From contig NZ_JAPIVG010000001.1 of NCBI RefSeq assembly GCF_026240095.1, positions 744,001-808,000 on the forward strand: 64,000 nt of DNA, read 5' to 3'. Below the pieces are notes generated by a model. The model had not been told where the DNA came from, did not search any database, and was given only the letters and a program-made list of their open reading frames with translations. How positions within the stretch are numbered: the first letter of the stretch is position 1; every line of letters begins with the position of its first letter. The stretch is from Pedobacter sandarakinus. GTDB taxonomy: Bacteria; Bacteroidota; Bacteroidia; Sphingobacteriales; Sphingobacteriaceae. Below are positions 1-8,605 of this stretch, one piece after another. A program made the translations under genes and the position numbers.

Positions 1-257
1 CCATCGCTAAAAGTTTAGGTGCAGCAAAATCATCTAGAATGGTGGGCCATGCCATGAGCTATGCTGGAGCGGCGCAACCTTACGTGCCTGCACACCGTGT
101 TGTAAACAGTAGTGGTTTACTTACTGGTAAATTTCATTTTGATCCACCAGAAATGATGGAGAAATTATTGGCAAAAGAGGGTGTGCTGGTTAAAAATGAC
201 AAGGTACAAGATTTTAAGCATTTGTTCTGGAATCCATTAGAAGAAATTACAGAATAA
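1..257 (+). CDS. MGMT/ATL-like DNA-binding protein, 5' end outside the window
   Basis: This is the C-terminal part of a protein of the methylated-DNA-protein-cysteine methyltransferase DNA-binding family. The frame is open from base 3, so the true start lies upstream. The visible part begins with an IAKSLGAAKSSRMVGHAM-like helix-turn-helix and recognition helix and continues to the active-site loop. The family repair enzyme has PCHR there, but this protein reads VPAHRVV, so the alkyl-accepting Cys is replaced by Ala. Alkyltransferase-like (ATL) proteins also lack this Cys and bind O6-alkylguanine to hand it to nucleotide excision repair; a similar role is inferred. The stop overlaps the end of the convergent membrane-protein gene by 11 bases. 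Confidence 0.85.
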   Translation, partial: IAKSLGAAKSSRMVGHAMSYAGAAQPYVPAHRVVNSSGLLTGKFHFDPPEMMEKLLAKEGVLVKNDKVQDFKHLFWNPLEEITE

Positions 258-606
258 CAGGGAGTGTTCGGTTATAATCCGTTATCATAAAAACGATTAA
301 GATGAGCAAACTCGCTGTAGCGTAAAAAATTTCGTCGACCAGGTTACCTTTGAAGATGGTGAAAGCAAGTATAAGTAGAACAATGCTTACAACAAGTTCA
401 ATCAAGCCGTGGAGCCTAAGGTTGATAATTTTGAAAATGCCGCCGCTAAAGTTAGTGGTAATGGTTAATAAAAAATGAACCACGCCAAGAATATAGGCTA
501 ACGTAGATGCAACTGGCGAAAGTCCGAATAGATCAGGGGAGATTAATAGCAGCATGACAATAATATAGTCGAGTACTGCATGAGATTTGGGGGAAAGAAT
601 TTTCAT
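247..606 (-). CDS. Small four-helix membrane protein, SPW-repeat-like
   Basis: The 119-residue protein has four hydrophobic segments at about residues 12-28, 33-52, 66-84 and 92-110. It opens with SPKSHAVLDY and has an ISPDLFGLSP turn, which resembles the short SPW-repeat integral membrane proteins. No catalytic motif is visible and no function can be assigned. It converges with and slightly overlaps the upstream MGMT-like gene. The start at 606 is the only good ATG before the first membrane helix. Confidence 0.6.
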   Translation of the reverse strand: MKILSPKSHAVLDYIIVMLLLISPDLFGLSPVASTLAYILGVVHFLLTITTNFSGGIFKIINLRLHGLIELVVSIVLLILAFTIFKGNLVDEIFYATASLLILIVFMITDYNRTLPVIL

Positions 607-655
607 AAACTATGTATTTACAGTTTTAACAAATAAATTTAAAAAAAGATTTCAA

Positions 656-1000
656 ATGGGAAAGTTAGTGGAAGAGTTTAATGGCTATCGCGAGAAAATG
701 AACGATAGAATCATGGACACAGCAAATACGAATATCAAGCGATTCTTTGCACTAGATACCACTTCGTATGCTGATGGCGCATTGGATGTAAAAACTAAAG
801 AAATGTTAGGTTTAGTGGCATCTATGGTACTCCGTTGTGATGACTGCATAAAATATCATTTAGGCAAATGCTATGATGCTGGCGTAAACAGTGATGAAAT
901 GAATGAGATTTTCATGATTGCGAATTTAGTAGGCGGAAGCATTGTAATTCCACATTACAGACGAGCTGTAGAATACTGGGATGAATTATCTTTAGGTTAA
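656..1000 (+). CDS. Carboxymuconolactone decarboxylase / AhpD-like protein
   Basis: A 114-residue all-helical protein of the carboxymuconolactone decarboxylase family. It carries the AhpD-type redox motif CDDCIKYH (CxxC followed by His), followed by a helix with NEIFMIANLVGG. Family members of this type reduce peroxidatic partners or act as alkylhydroperoxidases; which applies here is unknown. The frame opens at 587, but that extension overlaps the start of the divergent membrane-protein gene and is basic and low-complexity. The ATG at 656, beginning MGKLVEEF, fits the family length better. It has no clear operon partner. Confidence 0.85.
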   Translation: MGKLVEEFNGYREKMNDRIMDTANTNIKRFFALDTTSYADGALDVKTKEMLGLVASMVLRCDDCIKYHLGKCYDAGVNSDEMNEIFMIANLVGGSIVIPHYRRAVEYWDELSLG

Positions 1001-1087
1001 CTTTAAGGTGATGTAACCTTGCTTTAACAGCATAAATTATCTTATCAGTAGCAATATCCCGCAGAAATTCCTCAAAATCTTAAATAT

Positions 1088-1924
1088 ATGAAATTGAATA
1101 TCTTCGGAGGTAAAACCTTAAAAGACAAAGTTAGAGCGCAATTAAAAAAGTTAAATTGGGAAGTTGACTTTAATATAGTTCTAGGATTACTTAAACCTAC
1201 TATTTCGATAAAAACAAAAAAAGCGACGGAAAAAATCAAAATTGGTGCATCCAAATTTGGCGGACTACCTGATTTGCCAAAAAAAACTCAATGGCCAAGA
1301 TTAAATGGTGCTCCATTTGCATTCATTGGCCAAATCAATTTAGAAGAAATAAGGTTTGATATTGAGAATAAATTACCAAAAAGAGGAATTTTATACTTTT
1401 TCCTTTCAACAAATCAATTCGACTACCAAATGGAACCGTTTGATAAAATCCATAAGGTTTTGTTTTTTAATGAAAAACTCGAGAATTTAAAAACTCAAGA
1501 CTATCCTGAAAATTTTAATGATTTAGCAAAGTTCAAAGAGTGTATAATTGAATATACCGAACATTACTCATTACCATCTTATCAAAACTATCAAATTGCT
1601 GAAAGTGGTTTTGGTGATGAAGATGAAAATCTACTTTTTGAAGCAAACGAATTAATTTGTGAAATAACTGGCGCTAATCAGGACGTTGGACATCAAATTT
1701 TAGGTAATGCCAATGCAGTTCAAGGTGATGTAAGTCGTTCGTGGGTAAACCAAAGTCATCTTAACAAAAAGGAAATTGTTCTTTTACTCCAAGTGGATAT
1801 GTTAGATGAAAACCCAGAGTTCAATAGATTCGGGGCAACTGGCGGGATATATTTTGGAATAACGATGCAAGATTTAGAGAATGGAAACTTTGAAAATACA
1901 AAGTTTGAGATTCAGAATTCTTAA
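1088..1924 (+). CDS. DUF1963 (YwqG-like) protein
   Basis: A 278-residue cytoplasmic protein with the DUF1963/YwqG signature: KFGGLPDLP, then WPR and FAFIGQINLEEI near residues 57-90, and LLLQVD followed by GGIYFGITMQDL near the C terminus. The molecular function of the family is not established. There is no signal peptide. It precedes the tag gene by 62 bases, but co-transcription is uncertain. Confidence 0.85.
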   Translation: MKLNIFGGKTLKDKVRAQLKKLNWEVDFNIVLGLLKPTISIKTKKATEKIKIGASKFGGLPDLPKKTQWPRLNGAPFAFIGQINLEEIRFDIENKLPKRGILYFFLSTNQFDYQMEPFDKIHKVLFFNEKLENLKTQDYPENFNDLAKFKECIIEYTEHYSLPSYQNYQIAESGFGDEDENLLFEANELICEITGANQDVGHQILGNANAVQGDVSRSWVNQSHLNKKEIVLLLQVDMLDENPEFNRFGATGGIYFGITMQDLENGNFENTKFEIQNS

Positions 1925-1986
1925 TAGCCAATAATAGTAGATTTGAAAATACATTACACCCCAGATTTAAAAAGAGGCAAAACCAA

Positions 1987-2565
1987 ATGGAAAATAAAGA
2001 AGCTGAAAACAAAACTATGAGATGCCATTGGGCTGGTTCCGACCCACTGTACATTCAATACCACGATGAAGAATGGGGAAAACCTGTTTACGATGATAAG
2101 ACTTTATTTGAGTTTTTGATATTGGAAGGCGCTCAGGCGGGTTTAAGCTGGATTACCATTTTACGAAGACGGGAAAACTACCGCAAGGCATTTGCGGATT
2201 TTGATGTTGAAAAAGTAGCTGCTTTCGATGAGCGGGATATAGAGCGTTTGTTGAATGATGCGGGCATCATCAGAAATAAGCTGAAGATCAATGGTGCGAT
2301 TACCAATGCAAAATTATTTATAGAGATACAGCAAGAGTATGGCTCTTTCTCTAAATTTATTTGGGGCTTTATGCCAGGTGGCAAACCACTTTTAAACCCG
2401 GTTAAAAGTATGGCTGATGTTCCGGCAAGGACTGAAATTTCTGATGAAATAAGTAAAGTAATGAAGAAAAAAGGCTTTAAATTTTTCGGCACTACAATTT
2501 GCTATGCCCACATGCAAGCTACCGGAATGGTTAACGATCATTTAATAAACTGCTGTGCAAGGTGA
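1987..2565 (+). CDS. tag: DNA-3-methyladenine glycosylase I
   Basis: Excises 3-methyladenine from alkylated DNA in base excision repair. The protein has the family start MRCHWAGSDPLY, then YHDEEWGKPVYDD, and the core LEGAQAGLSWITIL with the alkyl-base pocket. The HLINCC tail supplies the last zinc ligands. Numbered from the internal Met at 2017, the Cys3, His16, His175 and Cys179 positions match the E. coli Tag zinc site closely. That start would give 182 residues. The ATG at 1987 adds ten polar residues and has an AGAGG stretch upstream, so it is given here, but the shorter start is equally possible. Confidence 0.95.
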   Translation: MENKEAENKTMRCHWAGSDPLYIQYHDEEWGKPVYDDKTLFEFLILEGAQAGLSWITILRRRENYRKAFADFDVEKVAAFDERDIERLLNDAGIIRNKLKINGAITNAKLFIEIQQEYGSFSKFIWGFMPGGKPLLNPVKSMADVPARTEISDEISKVMKKKGFKFFGTTICYAHMQATGMVNDHLINCCAR

Positions 2566-2574
2566 AGACTTAAT

Positions 2575-3255
2575 TCACTTTTTCACTTCGTTGTATGCTT
2601 GCACTAGGGCAATAACATCTTTGGTATCGAAAGCCGTTGATGTTTCAAGTTTTGCCTTTATTGCAGGTTGATCATTCATTTTTTGCATCAAGATAGATTT
2701 AACCGTTTCTTTTTTATCTTCGGCCGTTATGGCTTTTATGGGAATTTCCTGTAAGGGTCCGGTACCTGGCTTTTCTATAAAGTACCTCACGGCAGGAGCG
2801 CCAACTGGCTGTTCAGCACCCGTATTTCGTCCGCCACCAATGCTAATTCCACCGCCCATGCCCATTCCTCCAAAGCCGCCGGTTCCGGTACCAATGCCTA
2901 TAGATGGCCGAAACTTCACCTTTTTTTCTTTTACAGGCGGCATTAATGTGCCACCACCAAAAGCATATAAATTCACCGCACCCATTTCCAGCACTTTAAC
3001 AAAGCGATATTCGAAATTCTTACCCTTCGCAAAGCCTTTACTTAAGTAACTGTTCCCATTCCAAAAGAAATTCTTTACATCTTTTGCTTGCAGTATTACA
3101 TCGGTTTCGTCATTGGCACTGATAAATACAGAGAAGTAGTCTGTGCCCTTAATCGTTCCACGAATAACATCATCGTTGTTTTTAACAATAAAATCTTGTG
3201 CAACAATCAACTTGCTAGAGAATAGAAATAGAAAAATTAGAAGAGAAATTTTCAT
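2575..3255 (-). CDS. Secreted protein of unknown function with a Gly-rich stretch
   Basis: 226 residues with a clear signal peptide ending at LIVAQ (about residue 20). A folded-looking region rich in beta strands (21-105) is followed by a low-complexity Gly/Met segment at 119-143 and a charged helical C terminus. No family was recognised. The region after the signal contains VIRGTIKGTDYFSVFI and FFWNGNSYLSKGF, typical of small extracytoplasmic proteins in this phylum. It converges on tag with only nine bases between the stops. Confidence 0.7.
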   Translation of the reverse strand: MKISLLIFLFLFSSKLIVAQDFIVKNNDDVIRGTIKGTDYFSVFISANDETDVILQAKDVKNFFWNGNSYLSKGFAKGKNFEYRFVKVLEMGAVNLYAFGGGTLMPPVKEKKVKFRPSIGIGTGTGGFGGMGMGGGISIGGGRNTGAEQPVGAPAVRYFIEKPGTGPLQEIPIKAITAEDKKETVKSILMQKMNDQPAIKAKLETSTAFDTKDVIALVQAYNEVKK

Positions 3256-3302
3256 TATTATTTTTACTTACAACAAATAACGCAACAAAACCTTAGTTCT
3301 TG

Positions 3303-4073
3303 CTAGTTTAGGTTAATTTTAATATTCCCGGCGTTAACATCAGGATGATTTTTCTGAAATTTAGCAAAGTCGGCCTTCATCTTTAATAACGCATAGGCTT
3401 TACTATTAGAGATATTTTTTCCTAAAGCATAAAACCTGTGTACTACAAAAGAGGAAAGCAGATGGTTTTTCAAATCCTGATCAGCTTGGGTATCCGTCAT
3501 TATTTTAATTAGTTTTTCTCGATCAATCAAGGCAGCAATACCCACCTTTAGTGATAAGTATTGAGTCAATGCATTCATTCTCGATGTTTCCGTGGTAGAA
3601 GGATCGTCTGCAGCATCGATTACATCAATATTTGCCAGATGCGGGGCGATCTCATTGGCATAAATCGCTTTCGTTACTAAAATTAATCCTTCAGGAATGT
3701 AAAAAACAGAATCGGTGTGGTATGGATCTACAAAAAGCTTTATTACTTGCTTTGTGTCGGGATTAGTCAGTGTGTAGCAGTCTACAATTCCATTCTTGCC
3801 TCCTGTGCTAACCCTGCTCGAAAAATCTATAGTAGCACCATTTGGCCACCGAAAACTGTTCTCAAATTTTGCTATTTTAGTTCTTACGTTGGCCATATCT
3901 GCGAGATTAGCAAAGGCGCCAGATCCGATAGGCTGATCTACAGCAGTTCCATAACCTTTTTTTATGCCTTTGATGTTCGATAAGGTAATTAAGGCCATTA
4001 AACTATCTGAAGGAAGTTGAGCTTTTACAATACTAATTGTAAGGCAAATGGCAAGTGTAAAAATAATTTTCAT
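3303..4073 (-). CDS. Secreted protein of unknown function
   Basis: 256 residues with a signal peptide (hydrophobic core at 3-16, cleavage likely after VKA). No domain was recognised. The sequence is mixed alpha/beta with several Asp/Thr-rich turns, for example CYTLTNPDTKQVIKLFVDPYHTDS near the middle. It lies 47 bases upstream of the Gly-rich secreted protein on the same strand, so the two may be co-transcribed. Both reading frame and composition look like a real gene. Confidence 0.65.
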   Translation of the reverse strand: MKIIFTLAICLTISIVKAQLPSDSLMALITLSNIKGIKKGYGTAVDQPIGSGAFANLADMANVRTKIAKFENSFRWPNGATIDFSSRVSTGGKNGIVDCYTLTNPDTKQVIKLFVDPYHTDSVFYIPEGLILVTKAIYANEIAPHLANIDVIDAADDPSTTETSRMNALTQYLSLKVGIAALIDREKLIKIMTDTQADQDLKNHLLSSFVVHRFYALGKNISNSKAYALLKMKADFAKFQKNHPDVNAGNIKINLN

Positions 4074-4159
4074 AAGCGTTTTTAGTAGATGATGCTAAAA
4101 ATATGTTAAATCAATTACTAAATAAATTTTTTGTTGAAAAAGCCTTTTAACGTTATGGG

Positions 4160-4167
4160 TAACTTTG
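4160..4167 (+). promoter_or_regulatory. -7 element (TAACTTTG) before polA
   Basis: TAACTTTG matches the Bacteroidota -7 consensus TAnnTTTG in all fixed positions and lies 60 bases before the polA ATG. A TTG is present about 23 bases upstream, a little farther than usual. Sequence match only. Confidence 0.4.
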
Positions 4168-4227
4168 GTTACTTTTATCAGCTGGTAAATAATATCACCT
4201 CCATCATCAATAAATCTGTGTAATCAC

Positions 4228-7035
4228 ATGAATAAGAAACTCTTTCTTTTAGACGGAATGGCGCTAATGTATAGGGCACACTTCGCGTTAAGTAAAAATC
4301 CTCGTTTCACCTCAACCGGGATAAATACATCGGCAGTGATGGGTTTTACAAATACCTTATTAGATGTGATGAAGAAAGAAAAACCTACCCACATGGCTGT
4401 TGTTTTTGATACAGAAGCACCAACTGAACGGCATACCACTTTCGAGGCATACAAAGCGCAGCGACAAGCCATGCCCGAAGATTTGGCAGCTGCTATGCCG
4501 TACGTTATCAAACTCATCACCGGTTTCAATATTCCTGTAATTACATCTGATGGTTACGAAGCTGACGATATCATTGGTACATTGGCAAAAAAGGCCGAAC
4601 AAAAAGGGTATCAGGTTTTTTGCATGACGCCCGACAAGGATTTTGCTCAATTGGTTTCAGAAAATATTTTCATTTATAAACCTGCACGAATGGGTAATGA
4701 CATGGAAATCCTTGGGGTGAAAGAAGTTTTAACAAAGTGGGATATTGCGAATGTAAACCAGGTGATTGATATTTTAGGCCTATGGGGTGATGCAGTAGAC
4801 AATATACCCGGTATCCCTGGAATTGGAGAGAAAACAGCTAAATCATTGATCAAACAATATGGGTCGATGGAAAACATCATCGCCAATGCGCATGAGCTAA
4901 AAGGAAAACAGCGTGAGAACGTAGAAAATTTCGCAGAACAGGGTTTGCTTTCGAAAAAGTTAGCAACAATTTTGCTTGATGTACCTGTAGAACTAGATGA
5001 GGAAACATTAGAGATTTGTGATCCTAGTCGCGATTTATTGGAGCCATTATTTACAGAATTAGAGTTTAGAACTTTAGGACGCAGGGTTTTCGGCGATGAG
5101 TTCTCGGTTACTACCGCAAAGTTTCAGGAAGGCACGCAAACAGATTTGTTTGGGAATCATCCGGGAGAGGCTATCCAGTATACCAATACGTTAGAAGAAG
5201 AACCAGCCGAAAAATTACCACCGAAAACTATAGAAAATACCGCTCACGACTATCAACTGATAGATACAGCAGAAAAGAGAGCGACACTCATTGCGCAATT
5301 ATTGGCTGAGCCCAGAATTTCTTTCGATACTGAAACTACGGGTACCGATGCGAATGTGGCAGAATTGGTTGGACTCTCATTTTCAATTAAACCTGGTGTT
5401 GCTTTTTACATTCCGGTTCCGGCAGACCGGGAGGCCGCACAAGCCATTGTAGACGAGTTTCGTGTGGTATTAGAAAATGAGAAAATTGAGAAGATTGGAC
5501 AAAATACAAAATATGATATCTTAGTGTTAAAATGGTATGATGTACAAGTGAAGGGCAAACTTTTCGATACCATGCTTGCACACTATTTAATCGATCCTGA
5601 CACCCGCCACGGAATGGATGTACTAGCCGAAAACTATCTCGGATACTCGCCTATTTCAATTACCAAACTGATTGGCGCTAAAGGCAAAAATCAGGGCACT
5701 ATGAGAGACGTTGCTGTTGAAGACGTTGTAGATTATGCTGCGGAAGATGCCGATGTAACGCTACAACTGGCGCACATTTTCGAACCAAAACTTAAGGAAC
5801 TTAATGCAGCAAAACTTGCAGCTGAAATAGAAAATCCATTGGTTTATGTTTTGGCTGACATTGAGAAGGAGGGCGTTAGAATTGATATGGACACGCTAAA
5901 GACCTATTCTGCCGAGCTGGAAATCGAAATCAGGAAAGCAGAACAAAGCGTTTACGATAAGGCTGGGGTGACATTTAATCTTGCCTCGCCAAAACAGCTT
6001 GGAGAAGTACTTTTTGATAAGCTTCAATTAGATCCAAAAGCAAAAAAAACAAAAACCGGGCAATACCAAACAGGCGAAGATGTATTAACGGCTCTGGCAA
6101 GCAAAAGCGATATTGTACAAGATATACTAGATTTTAGGCAACTACAGAAATTGAAATCTACCTATGTAGATGCCTTGCCATTAATGGTTAATGCCAAAAC
6201 CGGCAGGGTACATACGTCGTATAATCAGGCAGTTGCAGCCACGGGCAGACTTAGCTCTAACAATCCAAATCTGCAAAATATACCTATCCGCACGGAGCGT
6301 GGCCGCGAGGTAAGAAAGGCATTTATTCCTAGGGACGAAAACCATATTTTATTATCTGCCGATTACTCTCAAATTGAGCTACGCATTATTGCAGAAATAA
6401 GTAAAGAGGAAAACATGCTCGATGCTTTTAACAAAGGGATAGATATCCACACGGCAACAGCAGCTAAAGTTTATGGTGTAGGCATAGAGGAGGTAGATGG
6501 CACACAGAGGAGAAATGCGAAAGCCGTCAACTTTGGTATTATCTATGGTCAATCGGCTTTTGGCTTATCTCAAAACCTGGGCATTCCCCGGAAGGAAGCT
6601 GCCGACATCATTGAGCAGTACTTTACGCAATACCCTGGCATTAAGCGATATATGAGCGAAACAATGAACTTTGCCCGCGAAAATGGCTTTGTTGAGACGA
6701 TTATGGGTAGAAGACGTTATTTGCGAGATATTAATTCTGCGAACCAAACCGTACGTGGCTTTGCCGAACGAAATGCCATAAACGCCCCTATCCAAGGATC
6801 TGCAGCAGATATGATTAAAATTGCTATGATTAACATTCATAAGGAGATGAAAGCCAACAAGCTTCAGTCTACCATGACCATGCAAGTGCATGATGAGTTG
6901 GTATTTGATGTTTTAATAAGTGAGAAAGAGATTATGAAAGCCATTATAAAAGATAAGATGACGAATGCCATTAAACTAACTGTTCCAATTATTGTAGAAA
7001 TTGGTGAAGGAGAGAACTGGTTGGCGGCACATTAA
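4228..7035 (+). CDS. polA: DNA polymerase I
   Basis: 935 residues with all three domains. The 5' nuclease comes first (LLDGMALMYRAHFAL, then DGYEADDIIGTLA and PDKDFAQLV). Next is a 3'-5' exonuclease whose motifs look intact (FDTETTG; NTKYD; YAAEDAD), so proofreading is predicted. Last is the family A polymerase with motif A (LLSADYSQIELR), the O-helix (RRNAKAVNFGIIYG) and motif C (QVHDELVF). It fills gaps in excision repair and removes RNA primers. The length is normal for the family. It stands alone with its own promoter-like TAACTTTG. Confidence 0.98.
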   Translation: MNKKLFLLDGMALMYRAHFALSKNPRFTSTGINTSAVMGFTNTLLDVMKKEKPTHMAVVFDTEAPTERHTTFEAYKAQRQAMPEDLAAAMPYVIKLITGFNIPVITSDGYEADDIIGTLAKKAEQKGYQVFCMTPDKDFAQLVSENIFIYKPARMGNDMEILGVKEVLTKWDIANVNQVIDILGLWGDAVDNIPGIPGIGEKTAKSLIKQYGSMENIIANAHELKGKQRENVENFAEQGLLSKKLATILLDVPVELDEETLEICDPSRDLLEPLFTELEFRTLGRRVFGDEFSVTTAKFQEGTQTDLFGNHPGEAIQYTNTLEEEPAEKLPPKTIENTAHDYQLIDTAEKRATLIAQLLAEPRISFDTETTGTDANVAELVGLSFSIKPGVAFYIPVPADREAAQAIVDEFRVVLENEKIEKIGQNTKYDILVLKWYDVQVKGKLFDTMLAHYLIDPDTRHGMDVLAENYLGYSPISITKLIGAKGKNQGTMRDVAVEDVVDYAAEDADVTLQLAHIFEPKLKELNAAKLAAEIENPLVYVLADIEKEGVRIDMDTLKTYSAELEIEIRKAEQSVYDKAGVTFNLASPKQLGEVLFDKLQLDPKAKKTKTGQYQTGEDVLTALASKSDIVQDILDFRQLQKLKSTYVDALPLMVNAKTGRVHTSYNQAVAATGRLSSNNPNLQNIPIRTERGREVRKAFIPRDENHILLSADYSQIELRIIAEISKEENMLDAFNKGIDIHTATAAKVYGVGIEEVDGTQRRNAKAVNFGIIYGQSAFGLSQNLGIPRKEAADIIEQYFTQYPGIKRYMSETMNFARENGFVETIMGRRRYLRDINSANQTVRGFAERNAINAPIQGSAADMIKIAMINIHKEMKANKLQSTMTMQVHDELVFDVLISEKEIMKAIIKDKMTNAIKLTVPIIVEIGEGENWLAAH

Positions 7036-7117
7036 TTTTAAAATTTAATTATCTTCATAAAAACTTCATTTCGATTAACCAATTTTATATCAACAAATTA
7101 AACGAGTTAAAAATTAA

Positions 7118-7459
7118 ATGAGTATGAAAAAGTTATTAAGTTTATTCGCAATCGCCGCATTAGGTTTAACCACTACATTTGCGCAAACTCCTGCTACATC
7201 TGGTACTGCAAAAAAAGTTACTAAAAAAGAAGTTAAAACAACCGTTGCTCCTGTTAAGGCAGGAATGAAAAAAGAAGCAAAGAAAGTTGACACAAAAACC
7301 ACTACAACAGCTACCAAAGTTAAAGCTGATGGTACGCCAGATATGCGTTTTAAAGAGAACAAAACTAAAGCAGTAACAAAGGTTGCTGGCCCAACCAAAA
7401 AAGACGGAACAGCAGATATGAGGTACAAAGCCAACAAAACTGCTGCTAAAAAGAATTAG
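7118..7459 (+). CDS. Small secreted Lys/Thr/Ala-rich protein with a duplicated DGTxDMR motif
   Basis: 113 residues with a signal peptide ending at TFAQ (residue 23). The mature part is almost entirely Lys, Thr, Ala and Val and is probably unstructured. It holds two copies of a 17-residue motif: KADGTPDMRFKENKTKA at 69-85 and KKDGTADMRYKANKTAA at 94-110. The motif conserves DGT, DMR, K and NKT. A second in-frame Met two codons later (7124) is an equally good start. A strong terminator follows, so this is a single-gene unit. Function unknown; a basic periplasmic or surface-associated protein is the plain reading. Confidence 0.75.
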   Translation: MSMKKLLSLFAIAALGLTTTFAQTPATSGTAKKVTKKEVKTTVAPVKAGMKKEAKKVDTKTTTTATKVKADGTPDMRFKENKTKAVTKVAGPTKKDGTADMRYKANKTAAKKN

Positions 7460-7477
7460 TTTTAGGTTTATAGTTGA

Positions 7478-7512
7478 AGGGTCTCGAATGAAATACTCGA
7501 GGCCCTTTTTTT
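7478..7512 (+). terminator. Rho-independent terminator after the Lys-rich protein
   Basis: The arms GGGTCTCGA and TCGAGGCCC (one G-T pair) with a nine-base loop are followed by seven T. It lies between two convergent genes and reads rightward. Confidence 0.8.
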
Positions 7513-7514
7513 AT

Positions 7515-8192
7515 TTACAAGCTAATTGTCTCACCAATGGCAGGTAACAATAAGGTGCGGTTTTCGCGTTTAAATTTAGCTACGGCATCATCTTTATCGA
7601 TGCTAATAGGCGGAAAGGTATCATAATGCACACCAATAACATGTTTACACTCAACGTATTTTGCAGCAATCACCGCATCGGTTACATCCATAGTATAATG
7701 CCCGCCGATTGGTAAAATGGCATAATCCAAATTATACAGTTCGGCTAGAAGCTTCATTTCTACAGTTAACGCAGTATCTCCAGCAATATAGACTTGTTTA
7801 CCCGCTAATTCCATCACGAATCCAGCAGGATTGCCACCATAACTTCCATCAGGATTAGAACTGCTATGCACTGCCCAAACCGTACGCAGCTTCCCAAAAG
7901 ACAGCTGCTGAACACCAAAGTTGATATCAGTAACCTTCTCAACACCTTGTTCCTTGATCCACTTTGCCACTTCGACCATGGCAATTACTTCTGCGCCAGT
8001 TTGTTTGGCAAGTTCTGCTAAGTCGGCAACGTGATCTCCGTGCCCATGACTAACCAAAATATAATCGGCCTCAATTTTCGTGGTGTCTATATCTTTAGCC
8101 AGCGGATTGGGTTTGATAAATGGATCAAAAAGAAACTTTTTTCCATCAGCCTCTATAAGAAAGCAAGATTGCCCGTAATATGTAAATTTCAT
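7515..8192 (-). CDS. UPF0173 metal-dependent hydrolase (metallo-beta-lactamase fold)
   Basis: 225 residues, the normal size for UPF0173/YtkL-type hydrolases. The metal-binding motif SHGHGDH gives His49, His51, Asp53 and His54. A later GDTAL supplies the bridging Asp, and IGVHYDTFPPI near the C terminus is typical of the family. Cytoplasmic, with no signal peptide. The true substrate is not known for this family. The ybaB gene lies 41 bases upstream on the same strand, so the two may share a transcript. Confidence 0.92.
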   Translation of the reverse strand: MKFTYYGQSCFLIEADGKKFLFDPFIKPNPLAKDIDTTKIEADYILVSHGHGDHVADLAELAKQTGAEVIAMVEVAKWIKEQGVEKVTDINFGVQQLSFGKLRTVWAVHSSSNPDGSYGGNPAGFVMELAGKQVYIAGDTALTVEMKLLAELYNLDYAILPIGGHYTMDVTDAVIAAKYVECKHVIGVHYDTFPPISIDKDDAVAKFKRENRTLLLPAIGETISL

Positions 8193-8233
8193 CTTTATTG
8201 GATTGTAATTGATTAACAGTTAAGTTTAATATA

Positions 8234-8539
8234 TTATTGACCGAACATTCCGCCTAAGCCACCTAACATATCTTTGGCAGATGCCTGCATTTCGCCAGCA
8301 CTTACTTCTTCAGCATTAGCCAAGGCTTTATTTACTGCCGTAAGTAATAACTCTTCTAAAGCCTCCTTATCGGCATCTTGCAAAAACGCTTCATCAATAG
8401 AAATTGCGGTAATCGCTTTATTTGCGGTAGCTGTAACTTTAATAGCGCCGTTTTCAACCTCGCCATAAACAGAAATTGTATCTAAGCGCTTTTTAATTTC
8501 TTCGGCCTTTTGTTGTGCCGCGAATAATTTATCGAACAT
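8234..8539 (-). CDS. YbaB/EbfC family nucleoid-associated protein
   Basis: 101 residues with the YbaB/EbfC fold. It has an N-terminal helix with AQQKAEEIKKRL, a central sheet with VENGAIKVTATANKAITAI, and a C-terminal helix with LLTAVNKALANAEE ending in a flexible LGGLGGMFG tail. Family members bind DNA as dimers and are often coupled to recR and dnaX; neither gene is here. No odd features. Confidence 0.92.
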   Translation of the reverse strand: MFDKLFAAQQKAEEIKKRLDTISVYGEVENGAIKVTATANKAITAISIDEAFLQDADKEALEELLLTAVNKALANAEEVSAGEMQASAKDMLGGLGGMFGQ

Positions 8540-8605
8540 AAGTTGTGTTTTTATTATAAAACGAATTTACCACTAATTGTTTTTCGAAATCGTCATTTTT
8601 GACAA

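Noticed and set aside
3300..4130. Broken gene or frameshift in the secreted proteins near polA
   Set aside because: Both frames are continuous with signal peptides and natural ends; they are simply unrecognised.
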